From an uncultured Eggerthella sp. (GTDB taxonomy: Bacteria > Actinomycetota > Coriobacteriia > Coriobacteriales > Eggerthellaceae): DNA of 64,000 nucleotides. The DNA is taken from NCBI GenBank assembly GCA_900542065.1, contig UQLU01000005.1, positions 1 to 64,000 on the forward strand, written 5' to 3'. The notes beneath the pieces are model-generated. The model was not told the DNA's origin. It ran no database searches and was given only the letters and a program-made list of their open reading frames with translations. Position numbers and translations under genes: made by a program. This document shows positions 51,596-61,446 of this stretch, in pieces; the stretch's first letter is position 1, and every line of letters starts with the position of its first letter.

Positions 51596-53032
51596 CTAAC
51601 CGTTTAGCTGCTCCACTTGAGCCAAATTCCCAAGTGCTCGTACGTAAATACGAATAGCATGGCGAATTGCTTCTTCTGTTACGCCTTCATTAGCGCCGTG
51701 CATATCTCCTACCCAATCTGGTTTAGTTATGACATCAGGATCAGCAGGACCAAAACTTACTGCGCTAGGAAATTCTCGCGCGTAGGTTGCTCCACCCATG
51801 GTGAAGGGCTTCACTTCAAGATTCGTTGCTTGCCTGTATGCTTCCATCAACGCCTGCACAGGTTCTGTTTCAGGATTTACCACAAACGGCTCTTGGTTAC
51901 GCGTAATAGTTACACGTGCGCCAATTTTGCCAGCAATATCCTCGAACGCCTCAAGCAGATCAGCTCCCGTTATGGCTTTCGGGAAGCGAATATCTATCGT
52001 AACTAAATAGCTATTGCCATTCTTGTACATAGTTCCCGCCACGCTGGTAAGAGCGCCAAAATCATCATCTTTTGCCGCTATACCAAGGCGACTGCCCGTA
52101 TAGTCACCCGCAAGATTATTTGCAACAAAAGAAAACCAATCCTTTTCTTCATCACTACACTGGTCAAGGTTTGCCAAATACTGACACAAAATACCAATCG
52201 CATTTACCGTTCCCTCAGGAAGCGAAGCATGTCCGCTAATGCCTGTTGCGGTAATAAGCGAACCCTCTTCGCATGGCTCAACCGAAATCCGTTCAGCTTG
52301 TGGAAGTTTATCTACAGAAACGCTTACAACAGCACGCGCAAGAGCAGGAACCGCATTAGTAGCGCTACCACCATCAAATGAAAGAACCGCATGGTTTTCC
52401 AAGGTAGCTGGTTCGGGCATTTCATAGTCTAGCGTCACGCCAAACAGACCCTTTTCGCCATAGCACAAAGGAAAATCTGCATCAGGAGTGAAAAGAAAAT
52501 CTGGGGCATCGTGATGAGACAGATAATACGGAACATCCGCCATTCCTGTTTCTTCGTTGCAGCCAAAAATAAAGCGAATGGTATGATTCAGCGAAATGCC
52601 GCGATCTATCCAATACTTACAAGCATAAAGCGCGCTCAAAAGCGGGATTTTATCGTCCGCGGTACCACGACCAAGCAAAACCCCATCTTTCTGTGTTAGC
52701 TCAAAAGGAGGATACGTCCATCCTTCCCCTGCAGGGACCACATCAACATGCCCGATAATGCCGAGTTGTTGTCCACTTTTCCCGACATAATCCGCGTATC
52801 CCGCATAGCCTTCGCCATCGCATACCTCAAAGCCCATGCGTTGTGCTATTTGCAGTATTTCATCAAGTGCTTTGCGCGAACCTAGCCCAAAGGGTGCGCC
52901 TTCACCTGTATGGTCAGGATCAAAAGAGCTATCTATTTCAATAAGCGCTTTCGCATCAGCAATAAATTCTTCCCAATTGCTGGCAATATACGCATCTATT
53001 TCTTCATTCGTTACCTGATAGTCAGTATTCAT
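51596..53032 (-). CDS. M20-family dipeptidase (PepV/Sapep type)
   Basis: 478 aa. Metal-binding residues appear in IIGHVDVVPAGEGW (H95, D97), GRGTADDKIPLL (D126/D127) and GCNEETGMADV (E160 base, E161 metal). The inserted lid domain and the final GANEGV near HGANEG-type end are typical of PepV. Two zinc ions cleave dipeptides, as expected for peptide-consuming anaerobes. AAAAGGA precedes the ATG. Confidence 0.92.
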   Translation of the reverse strand: MNTDYQVTNEEIDAYIASNWEEFIADAKALIEIDSSFDPDHTGEGAPFGLGSRKALDEILQIAQRMGFEVCDGEGYAGYADYVGKSGQQLGIIGHVDVVPAGEGWTYPPFELTQKDGVLLGRGTADDKIPLLSALYACKYWIDRGISLNHTIRFIFGCNEETGMADVPYYLSHHDAPDFLFTPDADFPLCYGEKGLFGVTLDYEMPEPATLENHAVLSFDGGSATNAVPALARAVVSVSVDKLPQAERISVEPCEEGSLITATGISGHASLPEGTVNAIGILCQYLANLDQCSDEEKDWFSFVANNLAGDYTGSRLGIAAKDDDFGALTSVAGTMYKNGNSYLVTIDIRFPKAITGADLLEAFEDIAGKIGARVTITRNQEPFVVNPETEPVQALMEAYRQATNLEVKPFTMGGATYAREFPSAVSFGPADPDVITKPDWVGDMHGANEGVTEEAIRHAIRIYVRALGNLAQVEQLNG

Positions 53033-53120
53033 GGTTGGTCCTTTTCTCTATTAGCCCTATCATAACAACAGCAAATTCGAAAAAGGCACATCTTTAGCTG
53101 ATATCGCCGAAGGGAACTAA

Positions 53121-53879
53121 ATGGTTGACCAATTTTCACGTAGCCGTCTACTTTATGGTGAAAAAGGAATAAAAACGCTTTCAGATACCCGAATTGCCGT
53201 GTTTGGTTTAGGTGGAGTTGGTGGTCATGTAGCAGAATCGCTTGTTCGTACTGGCATCGGAACAATCGATATCATTGATCACGATACGGTAGATATTACT
53301 AATGTGAACCGACAGATTATCGCAACATACGAAACGATTGGCATGGACAAGGTTGACGCTATGGAGCAAAGACTTTTGAGTATCAACCCTCACTGCCACA
53401 TCATTAAACACGACTGCTTCTATCTCCCTGAAACTGCCGATGAATTCGACCTTTCGATTTACGATTACGTTGTAGATGCCGTAGATACCGTTACCGCAAA
53501 ACTAGAATTGATCACCCGCGCAATTAAAGCTAATACGCCTATCATCAGCGCGATGGGGGCAGGCAATAAAACAGACCCCACCGCACTACGCATTGCCGAT
53601 ATTTATGAAACTTCAGTTTGCCCCCTTGCCCGCATTATGCGCAAAGAATTACGTAAGCGAAACATTAAACATCTGAAAGTTTGCTATTCAACTGAAGCAC
53701 CCAAAGAACAGGTAATCCAAGCAGAAGCAAATCAGACAGAAGCTAGCGGAATCCCACAAGAAGATGCCTCACACACACGCCGATCAACTCCTGGCTCCAA
53801 CGCTTTTGTTCCTGCCGCTATGGGGCTAGCTATTGCCGCTGAAGTGGTGCGCGATCTTACTAAAATTGATTTGCAGTAG
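53121..53879 (+). CDS. tcdA: tRNA threonylcarbamoyladenosine dehydratase
   Basis: 252 aa, ThiF/E1-like fold. The nucleotide-binding GLGGVGGHVAESLVRTGIG (residues 29-47) is followed by DHDTVDITNVNRQ and the later DAVDTVTAKL motif. The catalytic Cys is likely in TSVCPLARIMRKELRKR. TcdA cyclises t6A to ct6A at position 37 of ANN-reading tRNAs. A hydrophilic insert of about 30 residues follows the active-site loop (IQAEANQTEASGIPQED). Confidence 0.9.
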   Translation: MVDQFSRSRLLYGEKGIKTLSDTRIAVFGLGGVGGHVAESLVRTGIGTIDIIDHDTVDITNVNRQIIATYETIGMDKVDAMEQRLLSINPHCHIIKHDCFYLPETADEFDLSIYDYVVDAVDTVTAKLELITRAIKANTPIISAMGAGNKTDPTALRIADIYETSVCPLARIMRKELRKRNIKHLKVCYSTEAPKEQVIQAEANQTEASGIPQEDASHTRRSTPGSNAFVPAAMGLAIAAEVVRDLTKIDLQ

Positions 53880-53911
53880 CACCATCAAACTGATGGAAAA
53901 GAAAAGCAAAT

Positions 53912-54049
53912 AGCAGCTTGCTATTTAGGTAGAAACGCACTCGGCGGCTCAAATAATTTCTATATCATTTGACCGACGGAGCGATGCGCATAGTATGCGA
54001 AGCATACGGTAGCATCGCGGGTGCGTTGATACCTAAATTGCAAGCTGTT
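53912..54049. repeat. 138-bp structured palindrome with two internal hairpins
   Basis: The outer arms (53912-53940 and 54021-54049) match at 25 of 29 positions as inverted repeats. Inside, 53941-53954 pairs with 53967-53980 at 11 of 14, and 53981-53987 pairs with 54012-54018 (GCGATGC/GCATCGC) around a perfect GTATGC-GAA-GCATAC hairpin (53993-54007). The result is a three-way junction. No ORF or U-tract. It lies between convergent genes tcdA and the LOG gene. Confidence 0.8.
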
Positions 54050-54096
54050 TTGATGTGATTATTTCTTTAAACGAATCAGGTAGCTATTCGCTGCTC

Positions 54097-54987
54097 TTAG
54101 CCCTTCATCGGTTTATTTATCTTGGTGGTACTTAGCGCCACGCGAACTGCTTCTTCGGGATCGTCCGTCAGAACTACAAGACTTGTATCAAGATCATCAA
54201 TCATGCCACGTTCGGCAAGGATTTCTTGCGTCCAGTTCATAAGACCTGCCCAATATTCTTTGCCGAATAAAACCATAGGCATATTGGCAACTTTATGTGT
54301 CTGAACCAGCACCAATAGCTCATACATCTCATCAAGCGTGCCAAATCCACCAGGGAAGAAAATTGCTCCTGAGGAATACTTCACAAACATGGTTTTACGC
54401 ACAAAGAAGTAGCGGAAGGTCATACCTAGGTTTACCCATTCATTAAGCTGCTCTTCGTGAGGAAGCTCAATAGCAAGACCAACCGAAGTACCTCCCGCTA
54501 ATGCAGCACCACGATTTGCCGCCTCCATAATGCCAGGACCGCCACCAGTAATAACCGCAACACCCTGATTGGCAAGTAGTGCTCCTGTCAAAACTGCCTG
54601 CTCATAATACAAATCTGTAGGTTCTGTGCGTGCAGAACCGAATATAGCAACCGCAGGTCCCAGTTCGGCTAAAGCACCAAAGCCGTCAACAAATTCTGCC
54701 TGAATACGCATAACGCGCCAAGGATCAGCATGAAGCCAGTCGGTATCATGGGTATCGTGCGAACTAGCAATCAAATTGCCCGTGGTGTTGTCTTGCGGAA
54801 TCATCGGACCACGCATCAACACAGGACCACGGCGATAGGCTGCACCAAGAGGTGAATCTTTCGTATCGGTCGCCTTATCTTGGGCTGTTTGCGCCAAGAT
54901 ATTAGCGAGCTTTTCGCGAAACGCATCATCGATGAGTTTTTGTTCCGCCTTCTTGCCTGACTTTTTCTTATTCCCCTTTTTAGTCAT
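54097..54987 (-). CDS. LOG-family protein (cytokinin riboside 5'-monophosphate phosphoribohydrolase-like)
   Basis: 296 aa from ATG 54987 with GAGGGGG 6 nt before it. The longer frame has 11 more codons without one. [14 protein letters not shown] and [16 protein letters not shown] are the paired LOG signatures (PGGxGTxxE), binding AMP phosphate and holding the catalytic Arg/Glu. It is in the TIGR00730 family: nucleotide N-glycosidase activity. The N-terminal 80 residues are a Lys-rich extension. Its start overlaps the end of the DUF2130 gene by 8 nt. Confidence 0.9.
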   Translation of the reverse strand: MTKKGNKKKSGKKAEQKLIDDAFREKLANILAQTAQDKATDTKDSPLGAAYRRGPVLMRGPMIPQDNTTGNLIASSHDTHDTDWLHADPWRVMRIQAEFVDGFGALAELGPAVAIFGSARTEPTDLYYEQAVLTGALLANQGVAVITGGGPGIMEAANRGAALAGGTSVGLAIELPHEEQLNEWVNLGMTFRYFFVRKTMFVKYSSGAIFFPGGFGTLDEMYELLVLVQTHKVANMPMVLFGKEYWAGLMNWTQEILAERGMIDDLDTSLVVLTDDPEEAVRVALSTTKINKPMKG

Positions 54988-56446
54988 AGTAATCCCCCTC
55001 TTCGAGCTCTTTCCCCGCATGAAGATCTTCGAATTTTGCTTTCATTGTAGGATTGTTACGCGTAAGCTTTTTGATAGTAAGCGCCTCTGCCTTATCGTTA
55101 GCAAGACGAAGATTATTCTCTGAACCTAAAAGAGCTTCTTTTGTTTTCAGAAGATGGTCGATAGTCTTGTCAATTTCGTCAATGGCCTTCTTGAATTTTT
55201 CACTTGCCAAACGATAATTGCGTCCAAATTTCTGCTTGAAATCTTCCATTTCGTTTTCGAAATTGGTGATGTCTATATTCTGCTTCTTCACCAGCGCCAA
55301 TTCTGCCTTATATTCCAGCGCACTTTGAGAAGTGTTGCGCAAAATACTGATGAGCGGAATAAAGAATTGCGGACGAATAACGTACATCTTTTCGTAACGA
55401 TAGGACACATCCACAATGCCTGCGTTATACAGTTCGCTTTCGGGTTCCAAAAGCGAAACTAGCACTGCATACTCACAGTTCTTTTTCCTGCGATCCGCAT
55501 CCAACTTCTTGAAGAAATCCTCATTCTTGTGACGATGCGTTGAATCATCTTGCTCATTTTTCATTTCAAACATAATGGAAACAAGCTCGTTTCCTTCTTC
55601 ATCGGTTTCACGGAAGATATAGTCGCCCTTAGAGCCCGATGACGCATCGTTATCTTTTTCGAAATAAGCGTTCTGAAATGCGGTAGCACGCAAACGATTG
55701 AATTCGGTTTCACAATGCTGTTCAAGCGTTTCGCCAAGCATCTTGGTTGAAAGACGCGCCTTCATATCGCGATAGCGCTCAATTTCTTGATCCTTGTAGG
55801 CAATTAGTTCATCTTTGGCGCGAAGCTTGTCAGCCATTTGCGCTTTAAGTTCGTTTTCGCGCTGATTCTTTTCCGCCTCTTTCAAGGCAACTTGCGCCTC
55901 TAAAGAGGTACGTTCTTGCTTGATCTGCGCATTGAAGTTATCACGCTCACGATCAATTTGCGCTTTTAAGGCATCGCGTTCACGTTCGATTTCTGCTTTT
56001 GCCTGCGTTACTGCAAGTTCTTTTTCTGCAGCGAAGGTAGTTTTTTGACTAGCAAGCTGCATCTTTAGCGCATCGCGTTCTCGCTGAACCTCCGTTAGCG
56101 CAGCTTCGCGTTCTTGCAGTACTTTTGCTACTTCATTTTGAGCGTAGAGTTCTTTTTCGCGAACGAGCGCATCAAGTTGCGCCTTGAGCTCAGATATAGC
56201 AGCATCACGCTGAGCCACTGCCTGCTGCATAGAGGCGTCTTTTGCCGCTAAGCTCTCTTGCAACTTTCCTTGCGCCTGCGATGCCGCCAAAGCTAAAGCC
56301 TGCTCTTTATCGGCACGCATCAGTTCCTCACGCTTTGCTAATTCCCGTTGGAATTCACCATCGCGTACCTGCTTAACGATATCCGCAAAACCCGATTCGT
56401 CTACCTGAAAGACTTTTCCACAGTGAGGACACTTGATTTCGTTCAT
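54980..56446 (-). CDS. DUF2130 coiled-coil protein with N-terminal zinc motif
   Basis: 488 aa from ATG 56446 ([18 protein letters not shown]), AGGAG 7 nt upstream. The extra 27 codons upstream lack a site. A CPHCG knuckle at residues 5-9 is followed by a long Glu/Lys/Gln/Arg-rich coiled coil (40-280). The DUF2130 domain (roughly 255-430) has [20 protein letters not shown], then [10 protein letters not shown] and [20 protein letters not shown]. The E-x-K pattern there resembles a PD-(D/E)XK nuclease core. Function is unknown. Overlap with LOG suggests they act together. Confidence 0.85.
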   Translation of the reverse strand: MNEIKCPHCGKVFQVDESGFADIVKQVRDGEFQRELAKREELMRADKEQALALAASQAQGKLQESLAAKDASMQQAVAQRDAAISELKAQLDALVREKELYAQNEVAKVLQEREAALTEVQRERDALKMQLASQKTTFAAEKELAVTQAKAEIERERDALKAQIDRERDNFNAQIKQERTSLEAQVALKEAEKNQRENELKAQMADKLRAKDELIAYKDQEIERYRDMKARLSTKMLGETLEQHCETEFNRLRATAFQNAYFEKDNDASSGSKGDYIFRETDEEGNELVSIMFEMKNEQDDSTHRHKNEDFFKKLDADRRKKNCEYAVLVSLLEPESELYNAGIVDVSYRYEKMYVIRPQFFIPLISILRNTSQSALEYKAELALVKKQNIDITNFENEMEDFKQKFGRNYRLASEKFKKAIDEIDKTIDHLLKTKEALLGSENNLRLANDKAEALTIKKLTRNNPTMKAKFEDLHAGKELEEGDYYD

Positions 56447-56545
56447 ATAAAAACTCCTAAATGAAGTGGATTCTTGTCGCCTTAGTTGCCTGCAGCGGTC
56501 GGTTGCACTATCCTGCACCGCTTTCACTATTCTGCAGCACCTGCG

Positions 56546-57310
56546 CTACACCAAAAGCCAACCACCTTCAGCATAAATAACCTGACCCGTTAAGTAGTCC
56601 GACTCTTCACTTGCCAAGAACAAAACGCAATTAGCAATGTCATCTTTAGTACCACGGCGCCCAAGGGGAATTTTCTTGCACAGATCAATTTCTTTTTGTG
56701 GATCAGCATAAAGCGCCGCATTAAGGTCAGTTGGAATACTTCCTGGACCTACCGCATTAACTCGAATACCATGTTTTCCCATATCTCGCGCAAAAGTCTT
56801 GGTAAGAGTAACGACGCCTGCTTTACTTACGTTGTACAGCGCATTGTCAGGCACATAGGTAACGGAGCTGACCGATGCAATATTTACCACATTACCCGTT
56901 GTGCCTGCATCAATATGATGCTTGAAGAACCACTGGCAGGCAAAGAACACTGACTTTAAATTGGCATCCAAGACCTTATCAAACTGAGCCTCGCTAACAT
57001 CACACGTGTCTTCCTTAGAATAAATGCCTGCATTATTAACCAGCACATCTATCGTGCCAAACTTGTCTACTACTGCCTGCAAGAAATTCGCTATATCTTC
57101 GAGCCGAGAAACATCACAAGGAAGCGCCATAATACGGCTACGATCATCCCCTGCAATTTCTTGCATCAATTCTTCTTTGCCTGTTTTCGAAATGCTGCAC
57201 AGTGCCACTTTTGCACCTGCTTCATAGAAGCGCTCCGCGATGCGACGGCCAATACCGCGCGCAGAACCCGTAACTACTACAACTTTATGAGAAAAATCGT
57301 ACGTGATCAT
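56546..57310 (-). CDS. Short-chain dehydrogenase/reductase (SDR)
   Basis: 254 aa classical SDR. TGSARGIGRRIA (nucleotide loop, near residue 14), NNAG (about 88), and the Ser/Tyr/Lys triad in ASVSSVTYVPDNALYNVSKAG. PGSIPTDL and the C-terminal FLASEESDYLTGQVIYAEGGW are typical. It should be an NAD(P)-dependent oxidoreductase of the 3-oxoacyl/sugar alcohol type. Substrate unknown. GGAGC lies ahead of the ATG. Confidence 0.92.
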   Translation of the reverse strand: MITYDFSHKVVVVTGSARGIGRRIAERFYEAGAKVALCSISKTGKEELMQEIAGDDRSRIMALPCDVSRLEDIANFLQAVVDKFGTIDVLVNNAGIYSKEDTCDVSEAQFDKVLDANLKSVFFACQWFFKHHIDAGTTGNVVNIASVSSVTYVPDNALYNVSKAGVVTLTKTFARDMGKHGIRVNAVGPGSIPTDLNAALYADPQKEIDLCKKIPLGRRGTKDDIANCVLFLASEESDYLTGQVIYAEGGWLLV

Positions 57311-57382
57311 ACAATGCTCCTTTCATACTGCCCTAATCATAACAAGCAACACTTCCGAGCAAGTCCTCTTTCTTGTACAGGG

Positions 57383-57419
57383 AAAATAAAAAGCAGAGAC
57401 TCCATCTTGGAGCCTCTGC
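57383..57419 (-). terminator. Terminator after the broken sensor gene
   Basis: GCAGAGGCTCC-AAGAT-GGAGTCTCTGC on the minus strand, one mismatch, followed by TTTTTATTTT. It is still intact although the gene it serves is broken. Confidence 0.85.
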
Positions 57420-57451
57420 CTAAACGAAAAGCTTATACTGCCTGAAGTAAA

Positions 57452-59219
57452 TTACTTCTTAGCAGCCTCGTTGCCTAAGTCACGTGCAGCAACCTTCTGG
57501 TCGTCGTTAAACTTATCGGCACGTAACTGCTCACGAATCGTTGCCTTCTTATATTCAGAAGGTTGATGAACAACAACCTGCGAGTAAGGAATTCTGATCT
57601 CGTGTTCGTCGAAGACCAGCTTCATTTCGCGCAGCAAGTCGCGACCAAGCTGAACACTTGCAAGAAGCGTTTCAAGGCGAGAAGAACGAATGCCCAACTG
57701 AACAAATCCGTTAGCGTTTCCTGATGCGTCATGAAGCGTTACGCCAATATACTGACGCAATTCTCCTGAAACCTCATCGGGCATAGGATCTTGAATAACG
57801 TATTCAACACCCTGCAAAAGCTTTCTAAATGCATAGCTTTGATCCGCAGGGTCTTCACTTAAAACAAAGTTAGTGTAAGGAGAATTGGTTACATCCAAAT
57901 TACCCTGGGCGTCAAAGACATACAGATACTGAATCTGTAAAATATCAGCAAGTTCCTGGAGCTTTTCTTTAGTAGCAAGTTCAGGATTTGTATCCAAAAT
58001 ATGTGCTGCTGTTTGAGCCTTGTTCAAATAGCGTTCGTTGTACTGTTCAGTAAGCAAATCTGCTTGTTCATTAGTTGATGCAATAGTCTGCTCGATATCG
58101 GTCGCGCGTTCACGGCTGCTAACCGATTCGGCGGACAAGGAGAACAGCGTCTGCATATAAAACGTTACGACAGCTACTAAAAGGAAGCCCACAAACGAAA
58201 GAATAATAGCCTTGCGTCCTACTGCTTTGTTGTAGCGCAAAGGATCTACGGTTACGAAATTCTCTGGGTTATAACCGCGTTTTTCATCCTCGCGCATAAC
58301 GAAGATACCGTAGAGCGCAACAATTGCTGCCACCGAGAAGAAGATGAACAGAATTACTGCCACGGTTAAGTTACGAGAAGCAATAAGCTCGCTTTCAGGA
58401 ACAGCGGAAACATAGTATGTTCCCTCTATTTCCGAAACACCGCAGTAGAGACGTTCGCCCTCGAAATCAATCCAGGAGAACTTACCGTTTTCAAGATCAG
58501 TTACATCAATACCGTCATCCAAAGCGTCAGTGCCAATAACTTCAGAATTTGGATGATAGGTCACCACATAATCGCGACCAGAAATAGCACACATAGCCAC
58601 TCTGACCAACACTTACGCTACTTAATACCGCAGAAGTTGAAGAGGTGCTATCAATAAGCTCGGTCAGTTCAACAGAATTCTGCTAAATGACTACCATCGT
58701 GTTGTCATCAATACGTGCAGAATAGTAACGCCAGGTTTGATTTTCTTCAGCGAAGTCCACTTCTACCGCAGCGGAAGGTTCACCAGAGCTAATTGTGTTA
58801 CGCAGCTCGTTATAGCGGGCATAAGAGAAGTCAGCAAGGGTGTCTTGAGCTTGCGCTTCAATCTTGCCGTCTTTATTGACGATCATTACATTGTCAACGC
58901 CAAGCAGTTCTTTGTATTCCTGCATTTTGGCGTTTGTTGCTTCGTAATCAGCCTTGTTGTTTGCCATAAAAGCAACACTTGCCGCTTTAGACTGATAAAT
59001 CGCATCAAACGTTTCTTCGTTTTGCGCCGTTTCATCGTCGGCAGTTTCCAATAAGGTAGGAAGCTCGTCCATTTCACGCTGAATGTCTGCGCGATAGTTC
59101 TCAAGAGAAATATTGTCTTGCATAGTAGACAATATGACGCCCATGATTATCAGGCTGAGCACCACAACACCCGCAAGAAGAGCGGATTTTACTTTTAGCT
59201 TTTTAGACATAAAAGACAT
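57452..59219 (-). pseudogene. Broken membrane sensor with Cache-like domains
   Basis: One original gene in two frames. Part 1 (59219-58683) starts MSFMSKKLKVKSALLAGVVVLSLIIMGV with an AAGGGAG site, then an extracytoplasmic domain that hits a TAG at 58685-58683. The frame continues plausibly after the TAG (QNSVELTELIDSTSSTSAVL...GQSGYV), then shifts near 58595 into part 2 (AISGRDYVVTYHPNSEVIG, ending EAAKK at 57452). Part 2 holds the end of a dCache domain, two helices and a second sensor domain. No cytoplasmic output domain (GGDEF, phosphatase or kinase) is left. So it has one nonsense change, one frameshift and probably a truncated end. Confidence 0.75.
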
Positions 59220-59232
59220 ATTCGCTCCCTTT

Positions 59233-60059
59233 CTAGTCCCACTTGTCAATCAACGTAGCAATAGTGCCGTCATCAAGCATCGCTTGAATGGTGTCAGCTA
59301 CCGGCTGAGAAAGATTCGAACCTTTTTGAGTAGCGACTGCATAATCTTGGTCGGATACGCTGAAGTCTTCCAGCAGGCTACGATCGTCATTGATATAGGT
59401 GTCAACAAAAGCACCGTCCATAACCGCAGCATCTACTCTTCCTTCTTCAAGCGCTATTGAAAGATCCTCATAGGAAGGGAATTTGATTACGGTTTCATGA
59501 TCGTATTCAGTGCTTTCGTCGGTATTGGAAATAACTTCTTCTCCGATGATGCCCATATCAAACAACTTGATTGCTAACAGTGGACCAGCATTTGAACCAG
59601 ACATGATGCCAAAAGTGCCATCTTTAAGCTGGTTAATATCGGTAATTCAGGAGCTGTTTTCCACCATTACAGGAGTAGCATCGGTGTAATAAACAGGAGA
59701 AAAATCGAAGTTTCCAGACGCGTATCAGTCTTAGAATAACAAGCCACCAGACAATCCACTTCCCCGTTAAGAAGCATTTTTTTACGATTGTCAGGCAAAA
59801 CCGTTACCAACTCCACGTTGGAATATCCCAGGCGATTTGCCATTTCATTGGCAAGATCAATTTCCATACCGTAATACTTGCCTGTTTGTTCGTTTAGGTA
59901 GCCAAAATTTACGATATCCGCGCGAACACCCACGCGAAGAGTATCGCTACCTGTTGGCGAAGAAGCACTGCCGCACCCTGATAAACCAATCAGAGAGCAA
60001 GCGCCAAGCACTATCGCAAGCATCTTTGCAAATAAGGCTCTTGCGCGTCCTTTCGTCAT
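59233..60059 (-). pseudogene. Broken solute-binding lipoprotein (SBP_bac_3 family)
   Basis: Start at ATG 60059 with AAGGG before it. A lipoprotein signal peptide (KMLAIVLGACSLIGLSGCGS, lipobox LSGC) leads into a bacterial extracellular solute-binding domain 3 (DTLRVGVRADIVNFGYLNE, GKYYGMEIDLANEMANRLGY). A 1-bp frameshift near 59710 and an in-frame TGA at 59649-59647 separate this from the rest (NQLKDGTFGIMSGSNAGPL to the end at 59233). In the repaired frame the joining sequence reads FDFSPVYYTDATPVMVENSS, so the two lesions are real. The partner sensor follows 14 nt later. Confidence 0.8.
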
Positions 60060-60200
60060 GCCCATTCCCTTCATTACTGTTGCTATTACCAATAATTCAA
60101 ACCCGCCGACAAGTATCAAAAAAGGTCATAGGAGGGACTTCGCCCATCTCTTCTAAGGTGCCTTCAACGGGCAGTGGCGTAAAGTTCAAGCCAATAAGGG

Positions 60201-60206
60201 TATAAT
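60201..60206 (+). promoter_or_regulatory. -10 box of gpmA
   Basis: A perfect TATAAT 101 nt upstream of the gpmA ATG. No clear -35 at 16-18 nt. A leader of about 95 nt would result. Confidence 0.45.
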
Positions 60207-60306
60207 TTGTAAAACGCATTTCAGCGTTAAGAAAAACATTAGTTTGTTTGCAGGAGTCTTTCTTCTGTTCTCCGCGCAAAAACCTACAAGAAAGATGGTG
60301 ACTCAC

Positions 60307-61065
60307 ATGACCGACACGACCATGCAGCTCGTACTCGTTCGCCATGGCGAAAGCGAATGGAACAAGCTGAACCTTTTCACTGGCTGGATGGACGTTGACC
60401 TTACTGACACTGGTCGCAAAGAAGCAGCTGAAGGTGGCCGCGCTCTTGCTGAAGCAGGCTTTGATTTTGACATCTGCTACACGTCTTATCTCAAGCGTGC
60501 TATTCACACGTTAAATCTCATTTTGCAATCTATGGATCGCGAATGGCTTCCCGTTATCAAAACCTGGCGCTTAAACGAACGTCACTACGGCGCACTTCAG
60601 GGATTGAACAAAGCTGACACCGCCGCAAAATACGGTGAAGACCAGGTAAAAATTTGGCGTCGCAGTTTTGACGTTCAGCCTCCTGCGCTAACAGAAGACG
60701 ACGAGCGCAACCCTCGCCTGCTGGCTCCTTATCGTGAAGCTCCAGCTGACGAAATGCCTTTGACCGAATGCCTCAAAGACACCATTGCACGTGCTTGGCC
60801 TTATTTCAAAGAAACCATCGAGCCTCAGATGCGTGCAGGCAAGCGCGTTCTTATTGTTGCTCATGGCAATTCCCTTCGCGCCTTGGTAAAGCAGTTCGAC
60901 AAGCTTTCCGATGACGAAATCGTAGGCGTAAATATTCCTACGGGCGTGCCTCTGGTTTATACCTTCGATCAGGACTTTAACGTTTTAGATAAGCGTTATG
61001 TAGGCGACGAAGCTACCATTGCAGCAAAGATTGACGCAGTAGCAAATCAGGGCAAAGCAAAGTAA
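60307..61065 (+). CDS. gpmA: 2,3-bisphosphoglycerate-dependent phosphoglycerate mutase
   Basis: 252 aa from ATG 60307 ([19 protein letters not shown]); an ATG five codons later (60322) is also possible, and the long frame upstream is unlikely. The [10 protein letters not shown] phospho-His motif, [15 protein letters not shown], and [12 protein letters not shown] (second His) identify the dPGM family. It interconverts 3- and 2-phosphoglycerate in glycolysis. An intrinsic terminator follows. High-expression codon bias. Confidence 0.94.
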   Translation: MTDTTMQLVLVRHGESEWNKLNLFTGWMDVDLTDTGRKEAAEGGRALAEAGFDFDICYTSYLKRAIHTLNLILQSMDREWLPVIKTWRLNERHYGALQGLNKADTAAKYGEDQVKIWRRSFDVQPPALTEDDERNPRLLAPYREAPADEMPLTECLKDTIARAWPYFKETIEPQMRAGKRVLIVAHGNSLRALVKQFDKLSDDEIVGVNIPTGVPLVYTFDQDFNVLDKRYVGDEATIAAKIDAVANQGKAK

Positions 61066-61115
61066 GTACTTCTTCTGAACAGCGCATTGATAAACAACTT
61101 TGATTCTGCTTGCAT

Positions 61116-61148
61116 AGCTCTGGCATCTCTGTATGCCAGAGCTTTTTT
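61116..61148 (+). terminator. Terminator of gpmA
   Basis: AGCTCTGGCAT-CTCTGT-ATGCCAGAGCT, an 11-bp perfect stem followed by TTTTTTAA. Confidence 0.92.
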
Positions 61149-61186
61149 AATATCGGATACCGTTTCTGGAGTATTTCCTGATAGTT

Positions 61187-61378
61187 TATGGCTTTATTTT
61201 CTGATCAAGCCATATGAGCGCTGCACAGCAAGAAAGCATTAGGGGAGCGCGGCCCCAGGTTTTCGAGCAAAGATTTTGGGATTCAATTAATCATGCGTCG
61301 AATTTGCCCTGCCGCGCTAGTTTGCTTTCTTGCGTGCAGAAAAAAGCGAATCTGGCTTGAGAGGAACATAAAGCCATA
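61187..61378. repeat. 192-bp imperfect palindrome
   Basis: Outer arms 61187-61212 and 61353-61378 pair at 22 of 26. A second stem pairs 61221-61237 with 61324-61339 (16 of 17 with one gap), and a third pairs AGCGCGGC (61246-61253) with GCCGCGCT (61311-61318). No open reading frame. It lies after the gpmA terminator, outside any obvious transcript, between convergent genes. Confidence 0.8.
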
Positions 61379-61446
61379 ATCCAATCATGTAAAACGAGCG
61401 CCTTTCGACCTGTCAGTTATTACGCTAAGCCAATGTGCTGCGTACC

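Noticed and set aside
53121..53879. E1-like protein as part of a defence or ubiquitin-like system
   Set aside because: The motifs and length fit TcdA, a housekeeping tRNA-modifying enzyme, and no E2 or JAB partner is adjacent.
59647..59649. TGA as a recoded codon (selenocysteine or alternative code) in the solute-binding protein gene
   Set aside because: A frameshift about 60 nt upstream in the same gene and two more lesions in the next gene make decay the simpler reading. TGA also serves as a normal stop elsewhere in the window, for example at the end of the small membrane protein gene (15050-15048).
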